64,000 bases of DNA from Nocardioides sp. CER19 (GCF_029846275.1 NZ_JARVWS010000002.1:434001-498000), one strand, 5' to 3'; numbered from the stretch's first letter, positions 31,674 through 40,534 are shown. The notes: generated by a model not told the origin, from the sequence alone. Made by a program: numbers and translations.

Positions 31674-31679
31674 GGGTAG
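31674..31679 (+). promoter_or_regulatory. GGGTAG element 8 bases before the HAD gene
   Basis: CGGGTAGCGG, eight bases before the ATG at 31688. One base differs from GGGTAC, but the spacing equals that at the P450 gene. Confidence 0.3.
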
Positions 31680-31687
31680 CGGGACGC

Positions 31688-32353
31688 ATGACCTTCGACG
31701 TCGCGCTCCTCGACATCGACGGAACGCTGCTGGACTCGACCTACCACCACGCCGTCGCCTGGGCGCGCGCCTTCGCCGGCGCTGGTCATCCGGTCCCGGT
31801 GTGGAAGCTGCACCGCCACATCGGGATGGGTGGTGACCGGCTCATCCCCGCGGTGTCCTCCGACGAGGTCGCCGAGCGGCTCGGGGAGGAGCTCAAGGAG
31901 CGCCACACCAAGGCCTACGACGACATGATCGGCGAGACCGGGCTCCTGCCCGGCGCCCAGGACCTGCTCGACGGCCTGCGCGCGGCCGGCCTGCGGGTGG
32001 TGCTGGCGAGCTCCTCCCAGCCTCAGCACGCGCGCCACGCCCTGGACCTGCTCGACGCCGGAGAGCGTGCCGACGCGTGGACCACGAGCGAGGACGCGTC
32101 GGAGTCGAAGCCCGACCCCGAGCTGCTCGAGAAGGCGCTCGAGCGGGTCGAGGGGTCCCAGGCGGTGATGATCGGCGACGCGACGTGGGACGTCTACGCG
32201 GCCTCCGAGGTGGGCATCCCCACGATCGGGCTGCTGTGCGGTGGCTTCGGCGAGGCCGAGCTGCGCTCCGCCGGTGCGGTGGCCGTGTACGCCGACCCGG
32301 CCGACCTGCTGGCCTCGCTGGACGAGGCGCTCAGGGTCGCGGCCGGCGGGTAG
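31688..32353 (+). CDS. HAD-superfamily hydrolase (phosphatase)
   Basis: 221 residues. Motif I LLDIDGTLLDS (nucleophilic Asp ~9), motif II VVLASSSQPQHA, motif III ESKPDPELL and motif IV VMIGDATWDVYAA are all intact; the cap is helical as in phosphoglycolate phosphatase-like enzymes. Substrate unknown. The start at 31688 is preferred to a TTG six codons upstream. Confidence 0.88.
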   Translation: MTFDVALLDIDGTLLDSTYHHAVAWARAFAGAGHPVPVWKLHRHIGMGGDRLIPAVSSDEVAERLGEELKERHTKAYDDMIGETGLLPGAQDLLDGLRAAGLRVVLASSSQPQHARHALDLLDAGERADAWTTSEDASESKPDPELLEKALERVEGSQAVMIGDATWDVYAASEVGIPTIGLLCGGFGEAELRSAGAVAVYADPADLLASLDEALRVAAGG

Positions 32354-32386
32354 CGGCGACTCGGTCCCGCAGGGGCTGTCGCCGCT
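32352..32386. terminator. Bidirectional hairpin terminator
   Basis: AGCGGCGAC (32352-32360) pairs with GTCGCCGCT (32378-32386) and an inner CCC/GGG pair shortens the loop. It spans the 32-base gap between two convergent stop codons. Confidence 0.6.
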
Positions 32387-32811
32387 CAGTGAGCTTCGAG
32401 GATCCGCCCGGCGCGGCGCAGGTCCGAGGCGATGGCGGCGGGCGCGAGCGCCTGGAGGACGAGGCTCGCGAGGCGCCAGCCGCCGATCTCCACGGTGCCG
32501 CTGACACGGGTCCCGCGGGGGTCGGTCTCGAAGGTCAGGGCGAGCTCGGCGCGGATGCCGTGCCACCGGCCGACCTCGCGCCAGGTGCCCGCCCGCGCGT
32601 CGTCGGGCGCCCGGAGCTCGACGATCTGGAGCCGGGGTCGCGCCCCGACGACCGTGTGGTCGATCCAGCGCATGTGCAGCCGGACCGGTCCGTGGTCGAG
32701 CACCTGGACCGAGTGCAGGCTGGCCTGCCACTCCGGGCGGCGGCGCGGGTCGGTGAGGTAGTCGAACACGGCCTGCGGCGGTGCGGCGACGGTCGTGGAG
32801 ATGCTCGGCAT
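32386..32811 (-). CDS. SRPBCC-family protein
   Basis: 141 residues. It begins PSISTTVAAPPQAVFDYLTDPRRRPEWQAS, a standard polyketide-cyclase/START-like opening, with a C-terminal helix LQALAPAAIASDLRRAGRIL. Lipid or hydrophobic ligand binding is likely. ATG at 32811 follows directly after an in-frame GTG. Confidence 0.85.
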   Translation of the reverse strand: MPSISTTVAAPPQAVFDYLTDPRRRPEWQASLHSVQVLDHGPVRLHMRWIDHTVVGARPRLQIVELRAPDDARAGTWREVGRWHGIRAELALTFETDPRGTRVSGTVEIGGWRLASLVLQALAPAAIASDLRRAGRILEAH

Positions 32812-32826
32812 CACCGCGGCTCCCGG

Positions 32827-32985
32827 CTACCGCCGCTGCTCCGGCTCGTCGCTGGGTGGCCCGCTGCCGTCGCGCGACCGCAGGTCGCGCTCGATGCCCT
32901 CCGCGCGCTTCCGCTCGAAGAGCAGGATCAGCACCACCACGAAGACCACCGCGACGATCATCAGGATCAGGCCCACCATGTCCAT
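32827..32985 (-). CDS. 52-residue single-helix membrane protein
   Basis: MDMVGLILMIVAVVFVVVL at the start forms one membrane helix (residues 4-22), followed by a charged tail (FERKRAEGIERDLRSRDG...) that should face the cytoplasm. A GGGTAC element lies 9 bases before the ATG, so the transcript is probably leaderless. The real coding status is supported by that promoter and by the clean helix-plus-tail architecture. Confidence 0.6.
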   Translation of the reverse strand: MDMVGLILMIVAVVFVVVLILLFERKRAEGIERDLRSRDGSGPPSDEPEQRR

Positions 32986-32994
32986 CGGAGCCCG

Positions 32995-33000
32995 GTACCC
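32995..33000 (-). promoter_or_regulatory. GGGTAC element 9 bases before the 52-residue gene
   Basis: Minus strand TGGGTACCGG; nine bases to the ATG at 32985, matching the spacing at the LapA-like and GlsB-like genes. Confidence 0.4.
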
Positions 33001-33009
33001 AGGCGGGCG

Positions 33010-34731
33010 CTACTCCTTCGGTGTCGGGCAGGGAGTGCCGCGTCGGAGCGAGTAGGGCGCGGCGATCCGGTAGGTGCCGCGGTGCGGCGCGTCGAGCACG
33101 ACCCAGTCGTCCTCCGGCGTGCCGGGGATGCGCAGCACCGAGAGGCAGCCCTCGACGTTGTCCTCCGGCGTCCGCGGCGGGGGCAGCGCGTGCCCGGAGG
33201 AGTCGAACAGGGTGAGCCACGGCGACGTCGGGATGCGCACCCAGACCTTGGCGGGGTAGGCGACCCGCACGGTCACCTGCGCCTGGCCGAAGGAGATCAG
33301 CTGGCCGGGCGGGTCGACCAGGGGCCGCGGGCTCTCGACGGCGTACACCCGCCACGAGGCGTTGGACCACACCGGCCGCAGGTAGGACAGGCCGCCCTCC
33401 ACGAGCGCCGCCTCCTGGCGGGCGGCGTTGTCCGGTCGGCCCGGCGTCAGGACGACGTAGCGCACCGCCCAGCGGTCCAGCCAGGCGCGGTAGGCGTCGG
33501 CCGTGAGGGGGACCTTGCGGTCGTAGAACAGCGGGTTGCGCTCGGCGTCGGCCTGGCGGTTCCAACCGCGCGCGAGGTTGAAGTACGGCGCCAGGGCGGC
33601 CGCGTCGCGGTGCGACTTCGGCGGCACCACCTCGACCCGGCCGTCGGCCGCGTCGGTGCGCTTGAGGTGCCGGACGAGCGCGTGGATGTCGGCCGACCAC
33701 GCGGCGTCCGGTGCTGTCGTGACGACGTCGCGCGCGGCCACGCCGACCTGCCACGCGGCCGACGTGATGAGGGTCGCGACGAGCAACGGAGCCGTGCGGC
33801 GGCGCATCCCGCCCGTCGTGGCAACGGCGGTGAGGATCACCCCGGCGAAGAGGAGCGGGAGCCGGGTCACGTTCGTGCCGACCGGCGAGGGGACGAGCCA
33901 GCAGAGCACCGTGCCGACGGTGTAGACGGCGGCGCCGAGACGGACCGCGCGCCACGTGCGCGGCGTCAGGACGAGCACCATCACCCCGAGGATGACCGGC
34001 AGGATGATGGAGATCCAGCTCATCGGCTGTCGTCCCGAGAACGGGAAGGCCAGCGTGCTGAACGCGACGACGACGACCGGCGGCACGCCCAGGCAGTACG
34101 CCGCCGCGCGGCGGCGTCCCAGCCAGAGGCCGGCCGCCGCGACGCCGAGGAAGAGGCCGGCCACCGGTGAGCTCGCGGTGGCCAGCGCCGACAGCACGAC
34201 GGCGAGGACCGCCCGCGGGAGCCGGTAGCGCCAGCCGTCGGTGCGCCACTCGGTGGGCCACGCGAAGACGACGGCCAGCGCGCCCAGCCCGAACATCATG
34301 CCGAGCCCGAACGTCACCCGCCCCGAGATGGCGTTGCCGACCAGCGCGACGACGCCGACCAGCGAGGCGGCCAGCGGGTGCCGCACGGCCTTGCTCCGCA
34401 CGACCAGCAGCGCCAGCAGCGCGGACGAGATCGTCCCGACGATGACCATCGTCGTGCGCACACCCAGCACCGCCATCACGAACGGGCTGACGAGGCTGTA
34501 GGACGCGGCGTGGATCCCGCCGTACCAGGACAGGTTGTAGGCGCTGCCCGGGTGCGCCCGTGCGAACTCGGCCCACGCGTCCTGCGCGGCGATGTCGCCG
34601 CCGCTGTTGGCGAGCAGCAACCACCACAGCAGGTGGAGCACCAGGCCCACGAGGAGCGAGGCCGTGACCGGGTGCGTCGTGAGACCGCGGACCTGGACGG
34701 TACGGCGGGCCGACTCGGTCAGCGCGGTCAT
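33010..34731 (-). CDS. Polytopic membrane protein with a C-terminal soluble domain
   Basis: 573 residues. About ten membrane helices cover residues 20-330, with a first outer loop (GGDIAAQDAWAEF, WYGGIHAASYS) reminiscent of GT-C-type glycosyltransferases, though no catalytic DxD is clear. Residues ~340-570 are soluble, probably outside the cell, and mostly beta. The ATG overlaps the upstream PAP2 gene stop (ATGA). Inference: envelope glycolipid synthesis together with that gene; the family is not recognised. Confidence 0.65.
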   Translation of the reverse strand: MTALTESARRTVQVRGLTTHPVTASLLVGLVLHLLWWLLLANSGGDIAAQDAWAEFARAHPGSAYNLSWYGGIHAASYSLVSPFVMAVLGVRTTMVIVGTISSALLALLVVRSKAVRHPLAASLVGVVALVGNAISGRVTFGLGMMFGLGALAVVFAWPTEWRTDGWRYRLPRAVLAVVLSALATASSPVAGLFLGVAAAGLWLGRRRAAAYCLGVPPVVVVAFSTLAFPFSGRQPMSWISIILPVILGVMVLVLTPRTWRAVRLGAAVYTVGTVLCWLVPSPVGTNVTRLPLLFAGVILTAVATTGGMRRRTAPLLVATLITSAAWQVGVAARDVVTTAPDAAWSADIHALVRHLKRTDAADGRVEVVPPKSHRDAAALAPYFNLARGWNRQADAERNPLFYDRKVPLTADAYRAWLDRWAVRYVVLTPGRPDNAARQEAALVEGGLSYLRPVWSNASWRVYAVESPRPLVDPPGQLISFGQAQVTVRVAYPAKVWVRIPTSPWLTLFDSSGHALPPPRTPEDNVEGCLSVLRIPGTPEDDWVVLDAPHRGTYRIAAPYSLRRGTPCPTPKE

Positions 34732-35813
34732 GTTCGTCCGGGCCGCACCATCACATGCCCGATGGCGACGGCGACCGCGGCGACGAGGAGGCCGGCCACG
34801 TCGTCGAGAGTGAAGTGCCAGCCCCAGTAGATGGTCGAGACCATGATGGCGACGAGGTAGACGGCGACCGCCGAGCCGAGCCACTTGTGGCCGTAGTAGA
34901 ACGCCATGAAGCAGACCAGGGCGGTGAAGCCGGTGTGCAGGCTCGCGAAGGCGGAGATGCTCACGAACGACGTCGGCGCGGTCGGGTCGGCGAGGAAGTC
35001 CTGGCGCTGGCTGAGGTACTCGGCCCACGTGTCGGTGATCGCCGTGTGGGGGAGCCGGGAGAACTCGTCCGGTGCGCTCGCGAACGGGCCGAGGCTCGGG
35101 ATGAGGTAGTAGCTGGCCGTGCCGAGGATCCAGGTCCACATCGCGGCGACGAGGAACACGTAGCCGCGCCTGATGTTCCGGCTGAAGACGAGCGCGATCA
35201 CGACCGAGCTCGCGGTCAGGTAGGTGAAGGACCGGTAGATGTCCTCCAGGACGTATGCCGCGGTGTGCGTGCCGAGCAGGTCGTGCAGCAGCACGGCGGG
35301 GCTGTGGCCGCCGAAGAGGTTGCGGTCGGCCCGGAGCAGCCAGTCGTCGCGGGGGGTGTTGAAGGAGTCCCAGCTCTTGAGGTTGCGGTAGAAGAAGTAG
35401 ACGAAGTGGTAGGCCGCCAGCCCGCTCACCAGGAGGAGGAGCCGCTCGGCCGACCACCGGTCCTCGAGCGTCCGGCGCACGCTCCGCTCGCCTCGCGGCG
35501 TGCGCCACCAGCGCCAGGCCGCGTCGGCGACGAGCGCGACGACCAGGCCGCTGAGCGAGGCGGTGATCTTCCCGCTGAACATCCGGCCGCCGGGGTCCTT
35601 GAACCCGACGCCGACGTGGCGCGACCAGAGGACGGCGACGATCCCGAACGCGAGGACGGTCAGCCAGACCCCGGCGAGGTAGCCGTAGCGCCGCGGGACG
35701 CTCGGGCCACCGAGCTCGGGCTCGGCGACGTCGACGACCGTTGCGGGCTCGTTGGCCGGGATGCTTGCCACCTGGGAATGGTACGGCCCCGGCCCGGGTC
35801 GGACCTCATGCAC
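34728..35813 (-). CDS. PAP2-superfamily protein (inositolphosphotransferase/Aur1-like)
   Basis: 361 residues with about eight helices. The phosphatase signature is split as PSLGPFAS, SAFASLHTG (~270) and YWGWHFTLDDVAG (~325), with catalytic His residues, as in the Aur1/Ipt1 group that transfers phospho-inositol or related head groups. The ATG at 35813 has GGAGG upstream, but that sits inside a terminator-like hairpin; a GTG at 35771 is an alternative start. Coupled to the next gene. Confidence 0.75.
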   Translation of the reverse strand: MHEVRPGPGPYHSQVASIPANEPATVVDVAEPELGGPSVPRRYGYLAGVWLTVLAFGIVAVLWSRHVGVGFKDPGGRMFSGKITASLSGLVVALVADAAWRWWRTPRGERSVRRTLEDRWSAERLLLLVSGLAAYHFVYFFYRNLKSWDSFNTPRDDWLLRADRNLFGGHSPAVLLHDLLGTHTAAYVLEDIYRSFTYLTASSVVIALVFSRNIRRGYVFLVAAMWTWILGTASYYLIPSLGPFASAPDEFSRLPHTAITDTWAEYLSQRQDFLADPTAPTSFVSISAFASLHTGFTALVCFMAFYYGHKWLGSAVAVYLVAIMVSTIYWGWHFTLDDVAGLLVAAVAVAIGHVMVRPGRT

Positions 35814-35814
35814 G

Positions 35815-35831
35815 GCGCCCCTCCGGGGCGC
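35815..35831 (-). terminator. Hairpin at the end of the flagellar region
   Basis: GCGCCCC/GGGGCGC, 7-bp perfect stem with a 3-base loop, starting right after the stop codon of the last flagellar-region gene and directly before the PAP2 start. Confidence 0.55.
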
Positions 35832-36227
35832 TCACTCCTCGGCGGCGAGCAGCGCGAGCGCGGGGTCGGCCGGCGCACCCGGGGCAGTGGGCATGACCAG
35901 CGTGTCGGTCACCGTCGCGTCGACGGCCTCGCCCGCCTGACCGCCGGCCGGCTCCTGGGCGCCCGCGTGCCGAAGCAGCCGCCGGGCGGCCTCGGAGACG
36001 AGGAGGCAACCCAGCGCGATGACGACGTACCGCTCGAGCATGACGTGCATCGGCACCGTGTGGCGGACCAGGCACTGCCAGATCGCGGGGGAGGCCACGA
36101 GGGCGGCGAACGCGAGCACCGACAGGCTGAGCCCGCCCGGCGTCACCGGACGGACCGTCGGCGGCAGGTCACGGACCGCGTGCGGGTCGAGCCGCTCGGG
36201 CTCGTCGAACAGGCTGAGCGTGGTCAT
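35832..36227 (-). CDS. Small membrane protein downstream of flhA
   Basis: 131 residues: a soluble N-terminal ~40 residues, two hydrophobic segments (SLSVLAFAALVASPAIW at ~45-60, VMLERYVVIALGCLLVSEA at ~72-90) and an Ala/Pro-rich tail. Not recognised. It lies 31 bases after flhA and before the hairpin, so it is the last gene of that transcript and may serve motility. Confidence 0.6.
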   Translation of the reverse strand: MTTLSLFDEPERLDPHAVRDLPPTVRPVTPGGLSLSVLAFAALVASPAIWQCLVRHTVPMHVMLERYVVIALGCLLVSEAARRLLRHAGAQEPAGGQAGEAVDATVTDTLVMPTAPGAPADPALALLAAEE

Positions 36228-36258
36228 CGTGTTCCCCGTTCGGTTGTCTGAGGGATGG

Positions 36259-38319
36259 TCATGCCGAGACCGCCAGGGCACCGCCGGCGACCTCGGCCCG
36301 CTCGCCGGTGACGGTGCCGACCGAGCGCACCGAGAGCGCGCCGGCGATCTCGCTGTAGGACAGGACGGGCAACCGGTCGAGGGCCGGCGCGACGAGCCGT
36401 CGTACGGCGGCCCGCAGCTGCGGCGCGCAGACCAGGACGGGCCGGACGCCGGTGTTCTCCGCCGCCGTGGCGAGGCCGTGCAGCGAGACGAGGATGTTCT
36501 GCGCCAGCTCGGGGTCGAGCGCCAGTACGGCCCCGTGGTCGCTGGCCCGCAGCGCCTCGAGCATGCCCTGCTCCAGGCGCGGGTCGAAGCTGATCGCGGA
36601 GACCGCCCCGTCGGTGAGGTAGGGCGCCACGATGGCCTGCCCCAGGGCGGTGCGGGCGGCCTCGACGAGCTGGTCGTTGTCCTTGGTGACGGCCGCGCGG
36701 AGCGAGAGGGCCTCGAAGATGCGGACCAGGTCGCGGACGGAGACCTGCTCGTCGAGGAGCCCCCGGAGGACCCGCTGGATCTCGCCGAGGGAGAGCAGCA
36801 CCGGGGTGAGCTCCTCGATGACGACGGGGTGGCTGCGCTTGACCACGTCGGTGAGCAGCCGGACGTCCTCGCGGCCGAGCAGCCGGCCGGCATGGGTGTT
36901 GACGACCTCGGCGAGGTGGGTCGTGATGACGCTGGCCCGGTCGACGACGGTCGCCCCGGAGATCTCCGCCTGGTGGCGCAGCTCGGCGGGGATCCACTTG
37001 GCGTCCAGGCCGAAGACCGGCTCGCGGGTCGGCGTACCGGGCAGGGCGCCGAGGTGGTCGCTGATGGCCAGGACCGTGCCTCGCGGTGCCTCGCCGCGGG
37101 CGACCTCGACGCCGAACAGCGTGATCGCGTAGCTGTTCATCGGCAGCTCGAGGTTGTCTCTGGTGCGCACCGGCGGGATCACGATGCCGAGCTCGCCGGC
37201 GACCTTCCGACGCAGGGCCTTGACCCGGTCGAGCAGGTCGCCGCCGGTGGAGGCGTCGACCAGGTCGATGATGTCGGCGGCCAGCTCGAGGCCGAGCGGG
37301 TCGACCAGGATCTCCTGGGCCAGCATCTCGGGGGAGTCGGGGGACGGCACCAGCTCGTTGCCGGTGGTGAGCTCCTCGGCGGCCGGGGTGCTCTCGTCGA
37401 TCCTGCTGGAGGCGAGCAGCAGCAGGCCGCCGGCGACGATGAAGGGGATCTTCGGGAGGCCGGGGATGAGGCAGAGGGCCAGCGCGGCGAAGCCGGCGAT
37501 GCGCAGCGGGAGCTTGCGGCGCGTGATCTGGGCGAGGATGTCGGAGCCCATGTCGTCGTCGCTGACCGAGCGGGTGACGATGAGGCCGGTGGCGACGCTG
37601 AGGAGGAGCGCGGGGATCTGGGAGACGAGGCCGTCGCCGACGCTGAGCAGGGAGTAGGTGTTGACCGCCTCCGAGAAGCTCATCCCGCTCTGGGCGACGC
37701 CGATCGCGAAGCCGCCGAGCAGGTTGACGAGGGTGATGACGATGGCCGCGATCGCGTCGCCCTTGACGAACTTCGACGCACCGTCCATCGCGCCGTAGAA
37801 GTCGGCCTCCGCGTGCACCTCCGCGCGGCGCCGGCGGGCCTGCTCCTCGTCGATGAGGCCGGAGTTGAGGTCGGCGTCGATGGCCATCTGCTTGCCGGGC
37901 ATCGCGTCGAGGGTGAAGCGGGCGCCGACCTCGGCGACGCGGCCGGCACCGTTGGTGATGACGACGAACTGGATGACCAGCAGGATCGCGAACACGATCA
38001 GGCCGACGATCAGGGAGCCGCCGACGACGAAGTGCCCGAACGTGTCGATGACCTTGCCGGCGAACCCGTGCAGGAGCACGAGCCGGGTCGCGCTGACGTT
38101 GAGCGCCAGCCGGAAGAGCGTCATCACGAGCAGGACCGACGGGAACGCGGCGAAGTCGAGCGGCCGCGGCACGAACATCGCGGTCAGGAGGATGAGCAGC
38201 GCCCCGGTGATGTTGAGAGCGATCAACAGGTCGAGCATCATCGCCGGGAGCGGGACGACCAGCATCACGACGATCAGGACGATGCCGACGGGCACGCCGA
38301 GCTTGGTCAGCGACTTCAT
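36259..38319 (-). CDS. flhA: Flagellar export gate protein FlhA
   Basis: 686 residues. Eight N-terminal helices (to ~330) include the conserved FHIPEP-region equivalents VVITNGAGRVAEVGARFTLDAMPGKQMAIDADLN (seen around 120-155). The cytoplasmic C-terminal domain ends at HPVVIEELTPVLLSLGEIQRVL and VLVCAPQLRAAVRRL. FlhA forms the nonameric ring that receives chaperone-substrate complexes. It is transcribed from its own CTCA-GCCGA promoter. Confidence 0.97.
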   Translation of the reverse strand: MKSLTKLGVPVGIVLIVVMLVVPLPAMMLDLLIALNITGALLILLTAMFVPRPLDFAAFPSVLLVMTLFRLALNVSATRLVLLHGFAGKVIDTFGHFVVGGSLIVGLIVFAILLVIQFVVITNGAGRVAEVGARFTLDAMPGKQMAIDADLNSGLIDEEQARRRRAEVHAEADFYGAMDGASKFVKGDAIAAIVITLVNLLGGFAIGVAQSGMSFSEAVNTYSLLSVGDGLVSQIPALLLSVATGLIVTRSVSDDDMGSDILAQITRRKLPLRIAGFAALALCLIPGLPKIPFIVAGGLLLLASSRIDESTPAAEELTTGNELVPSPDSPEMLAQEILVDPLGLELAADIIDLVDASTGGDLLDRVKALRRKVAGELGIVIPPVRTRDNLELPMNSYAITLFGVEVARGEAPRGTVLAISDHLGALPGTPTREPVFGLDAKWIPAELRHQAEISGATVVDRASVITTHLAEVVNTHAGRLLGREDVRLLTDVVKRSHPVVIEELTPVLLSLGEIQRVLRGLLDEQVSVRDLVRIFEALSLRAAVTKDNDQLVEAARTALGQAIVAPYLTDGAVSAISFDPRLEQGMLEALRASDHGAVLALDPELAQNILVSLHGLATAAENTGVRPVLVCAPQLRAAVRRLVAPALDRLPVLSYSEIAGALSVRSVGTVTGERAEVAGGALAVSA

Positions 38320-38408
38320 CAGGGGACGGCTCCAGGGAGGGCTGTTCTCTCAGTGCCGTCCGTGGCGCTGCGTGGAAAGGCCCACCGTCCTGGCGGTCCT
38401 CAGGCCCC

Positions 38409-38437
38409 GCATCGGCACCGAGCCGGGGCGATCTGAG
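38409..38437 (-). promoter_or_regulatory. FliA-type promoter of flhA
   Basis: Minus strand CTCA (38437-38434), 17-base spacer, GCCGATGC (38416-38409). The flhA ATG is 89 bases downstream. Confidence 0.55.
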
Positions 38438-38451
38438 GAATTCGGGACAAG

Positions 38452-39237
38452 TCAGTCCTGCAGGCGGTCCTGGATGGCGCGGCCGAGGGAGAAGCGGGAA
38501 CCGGCCCCGAGCTCGGCCATGACGCGGGCGATGTCGCTGCGGACCGTGCGCACGCTCACCCCGACCGCCTCGGCGATCTGCTCGTCCGACAGGTCGGCCG
38601 ACATGAGGGCCATCACCTGCCGCTGCCGGTCGGTGAGCTCCGGGATGCACTCCGGCGCCTCGGAGCACGGGAAGGAGGTGTCGAGCACCGCGCGCCAGTA
38701 GGCCAGCGCGGCGGTCAGGCACGCCTGGTCGGAGGTCAGCATGACCGTCGGCCCGCCGTCGATGGTCGGTCCCTCGAGCAGGACCTGCTCCTCGTCGATG
38801 ATCTTCATCTGCAGCGGTGCGTAGGCGAACAGGTACGTCGGCGGCGCGGGCTCCGCCCCCAGGAGGAGGCGTGCGGTGGGCGTCGTCGCGCGGTAGTCGA
38901 AGACGCTGGTCATCTGGTTCCCGGCCTCGACCGACCGCCGGTTGGCGGGGAGGCTGACACGCAGCTCGTCCACCCGCCCGAAGGGCCGCACGGACAGCAG
39001 GTCGTGCCGCTCGGACGCCAGGGCGAACAGCCAGCGGTTGATCTCGACCGGGCCCCGGGCGATGACCCGCGTGTCGTCGGTGTCGCCCCAGATCACGGAC
39101 GCAGCCAATGCGCTGCGCCGCGCCTGCAGGGTCGCGAGCGCGTCCAGGACGTGCGTGACCTTCTTCGGAGCGAACATCGGCGTCTTGTCGAAGACGCCCA
39201 GGTCGAGGTCGTGCTGGGACGAGGCGTCGTCGGTCAT
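38452..39237 (-). CDS. LuxR-type transcriptional regulator in the flagellar operon
   Basis: 261 residues. The C-terminal ~60 residues are a LuxR/GerE helix-turn-helix (LTDRQRQVMALMSADLSDEQIAEAVGVSVRTVRSDIARVM). The N-terminal 190 residues resemble the ligand- or partner-binding part of actinobacterial LuxR-like proteins that lack a receiver domain (no phospho-Asp pattern). It lies 58 bases after flhB and ahead of the flhA promoter, so it is a good candidate for a motility regulator. Confidence 0.82.
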   Translation of the reverse strand: MTDDASSQHDLDLGVFDKTPMFAPKKVTHVLDALATLQARRSALAASVIWGDTDDTRVIARGPVEINRWLFALASERHDLLSVRPFGRVDELRVSLPANRRSVEAGNQMTSVFDYRATTPTARLLLGAEPAPPTYLFAYAPLQMKIIDEEQVLLEGPTIDGGPTVMLTSDQACLTAALAYWRAVLDTSFPCSEAPECIPELTDRQRQVMALMSADLSDEQIAEAVGVSVRTVRSDIARVMAELGAGSRFSLGRAIQDRLQD

Positions 39238-39295
39238 CGTCGGCTTCCCTGCCAGGCGGGGAGTCGCCTCCCCTGGTTCCTTTACCTGGCGGAGA

Positions 39296-40531
39296 CTACC
39301 CAGCCGATCGTCGCCGTGCCGGGGTTCGCGTCAGATCGTCGTTCCGGTCGTCGTTCCGGTCGCGAGTCCGGTCGTCGGTCCGGTCGGTCCGGTCGCCGGC
39401 CGCCGGCGCGGGCCGACGCCGCCGCCCCGCCACGGGTACGTCGGGCAGCGGCTGGTCGGCGCGCGGGCTGCGGTGGTGGCCGCCGTACTGACCGGCGCGC
39501 CGGCGGCTGATGACGAACGCGAGCACCTGCGCGACGGCCGTCCACAGCTCGCGGGGGATCTCCTGGCCGACCTCGCACGAGCGGTAGAGCGCGCGGGCCA
39601 GCGGGACGTCCTGCACGAGCGGGACGCGGGCCTCGGTGGCGGTCTCGCGGATGCGGGCGGCGATCGCGCCGGCGCCGCGGGCGACCACCCTGGGTGCCGC
39701 CTCGCCGCTGTAGCGCAGCGCGATCGCGACGTGGGTCGGGTTGGTGAGCACCACGTCGGCGTTCGGGATGTCGGCGATCATCCGGTTGCGGGCGGCGGCG
39801 AGCTGGCGGGAGCGGATCGCGCTCTTCACGAGCGGGTCGCCCTCGGACTGCTTGTGCTCCTGCTTGACCTCGGTGCGGCTCATCCGCATCTGCTTGTTCA
39901 CGCGGCGCCGCTGCACCGCGTAGTCGGCGGCGGCCATGACCAGCGCCGCGAGGGCGGCGTTGCGGATGAGCCCCAGCGCCTTGTCGTGGACGATGTCGAT
40001 GGTCGTCGGGATCGGCACGAGCCCGCCGACCAGCGGCATCACCGACTTCACGGTGAGGTAGCCGAAGAGCGCGACGACCGCACTCTTCAGCAGCATCTTG
40101 GCGCCGTCCCACAGCGCCTTGGGGCCGAAGACCTTCTTGAAGCCCTTGATCGGGTCGAGCTTCTTCAAGGACGGCTTCACCAGCTTGGGCGAGACGATCA
40201 TGCCGCCCTGGGCGATCGCCGAGGACACGCCGACGACGAGGACGATCCCCGACATCGTGAGGAGCGCGAAGAACGCGTGGCGGGCGCCGTTGCCGAGGAG
40301 CTGCATCGCCAGCGGCACACTCGGGTGCTCGGCGGCGGTCAGGCTGGCGGTGATGAGCCGGCGCCACGCGTCGACCTCGTGCCCGAGGAGCGGGCCGACG
40401 GCCAGGCCGAGGACCAGGATCGAGAGCCAGCCGCCGAGGTCCGGCGTACGCGCGATCTGCCCCTCCTTGCGCGCCTCGCGCCTGCGCTTGGGTGTGGGCT
40501 TCTCGGTCTTCTCCTCACCGGAGCCGGCCAT
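39296..40531 (-). CDS. flhB: Flagellar export switch protein FlhB
   Basis: 411 residues. Four helices, then the autocleaving NPTH (in VVLTNPTHVAIALRYS, ~275) that flips export from hook to filament substrates. An extra ~60-residue tail after the conserved domain is made of Asp/Arg/Asn/Thr repeats (DRTDDRTRDRNDDRNDD). It is 3 bases after fliR. Confidence 0.96.
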   Translation of the reverse strand: MAGSGEEKTEKPTPKRRREARKEGQIARTPDLGGWLSILVLGLAVGPLLGHEVDAWRRLITASLTAAEHPSVPLAMQLLGNGARHAFFALLTMSGIVLVVGVSSAIAQGGMIVSPKLVKPSLKKLDPIKGFKKVFGPKALWDGAKMLLKSAVVALFGYLTVKSVMPLVGGLVPIPTTIDIVHDKALGLIRNAALAALVMAAADYAVQRRRVNKQMRMSRTEVKQEHKQSEGDPLVKSAIRSRQLAAARNRMIADIPNADVVLTNPTHVAIALRYSGEAAPRVVARGAGAIAARIRETATEARVPLVQDVPLARALYRSCEVGQEIPRELWTAVAQVLAFVISRRRAGQYGGHHRSPRADQPLPDVPVAGRRRRPAPAAGDRTDRTDDRTRDRNDDRNDDLTRTPARRRSAG

Positions 40532-40534
40532 GGG

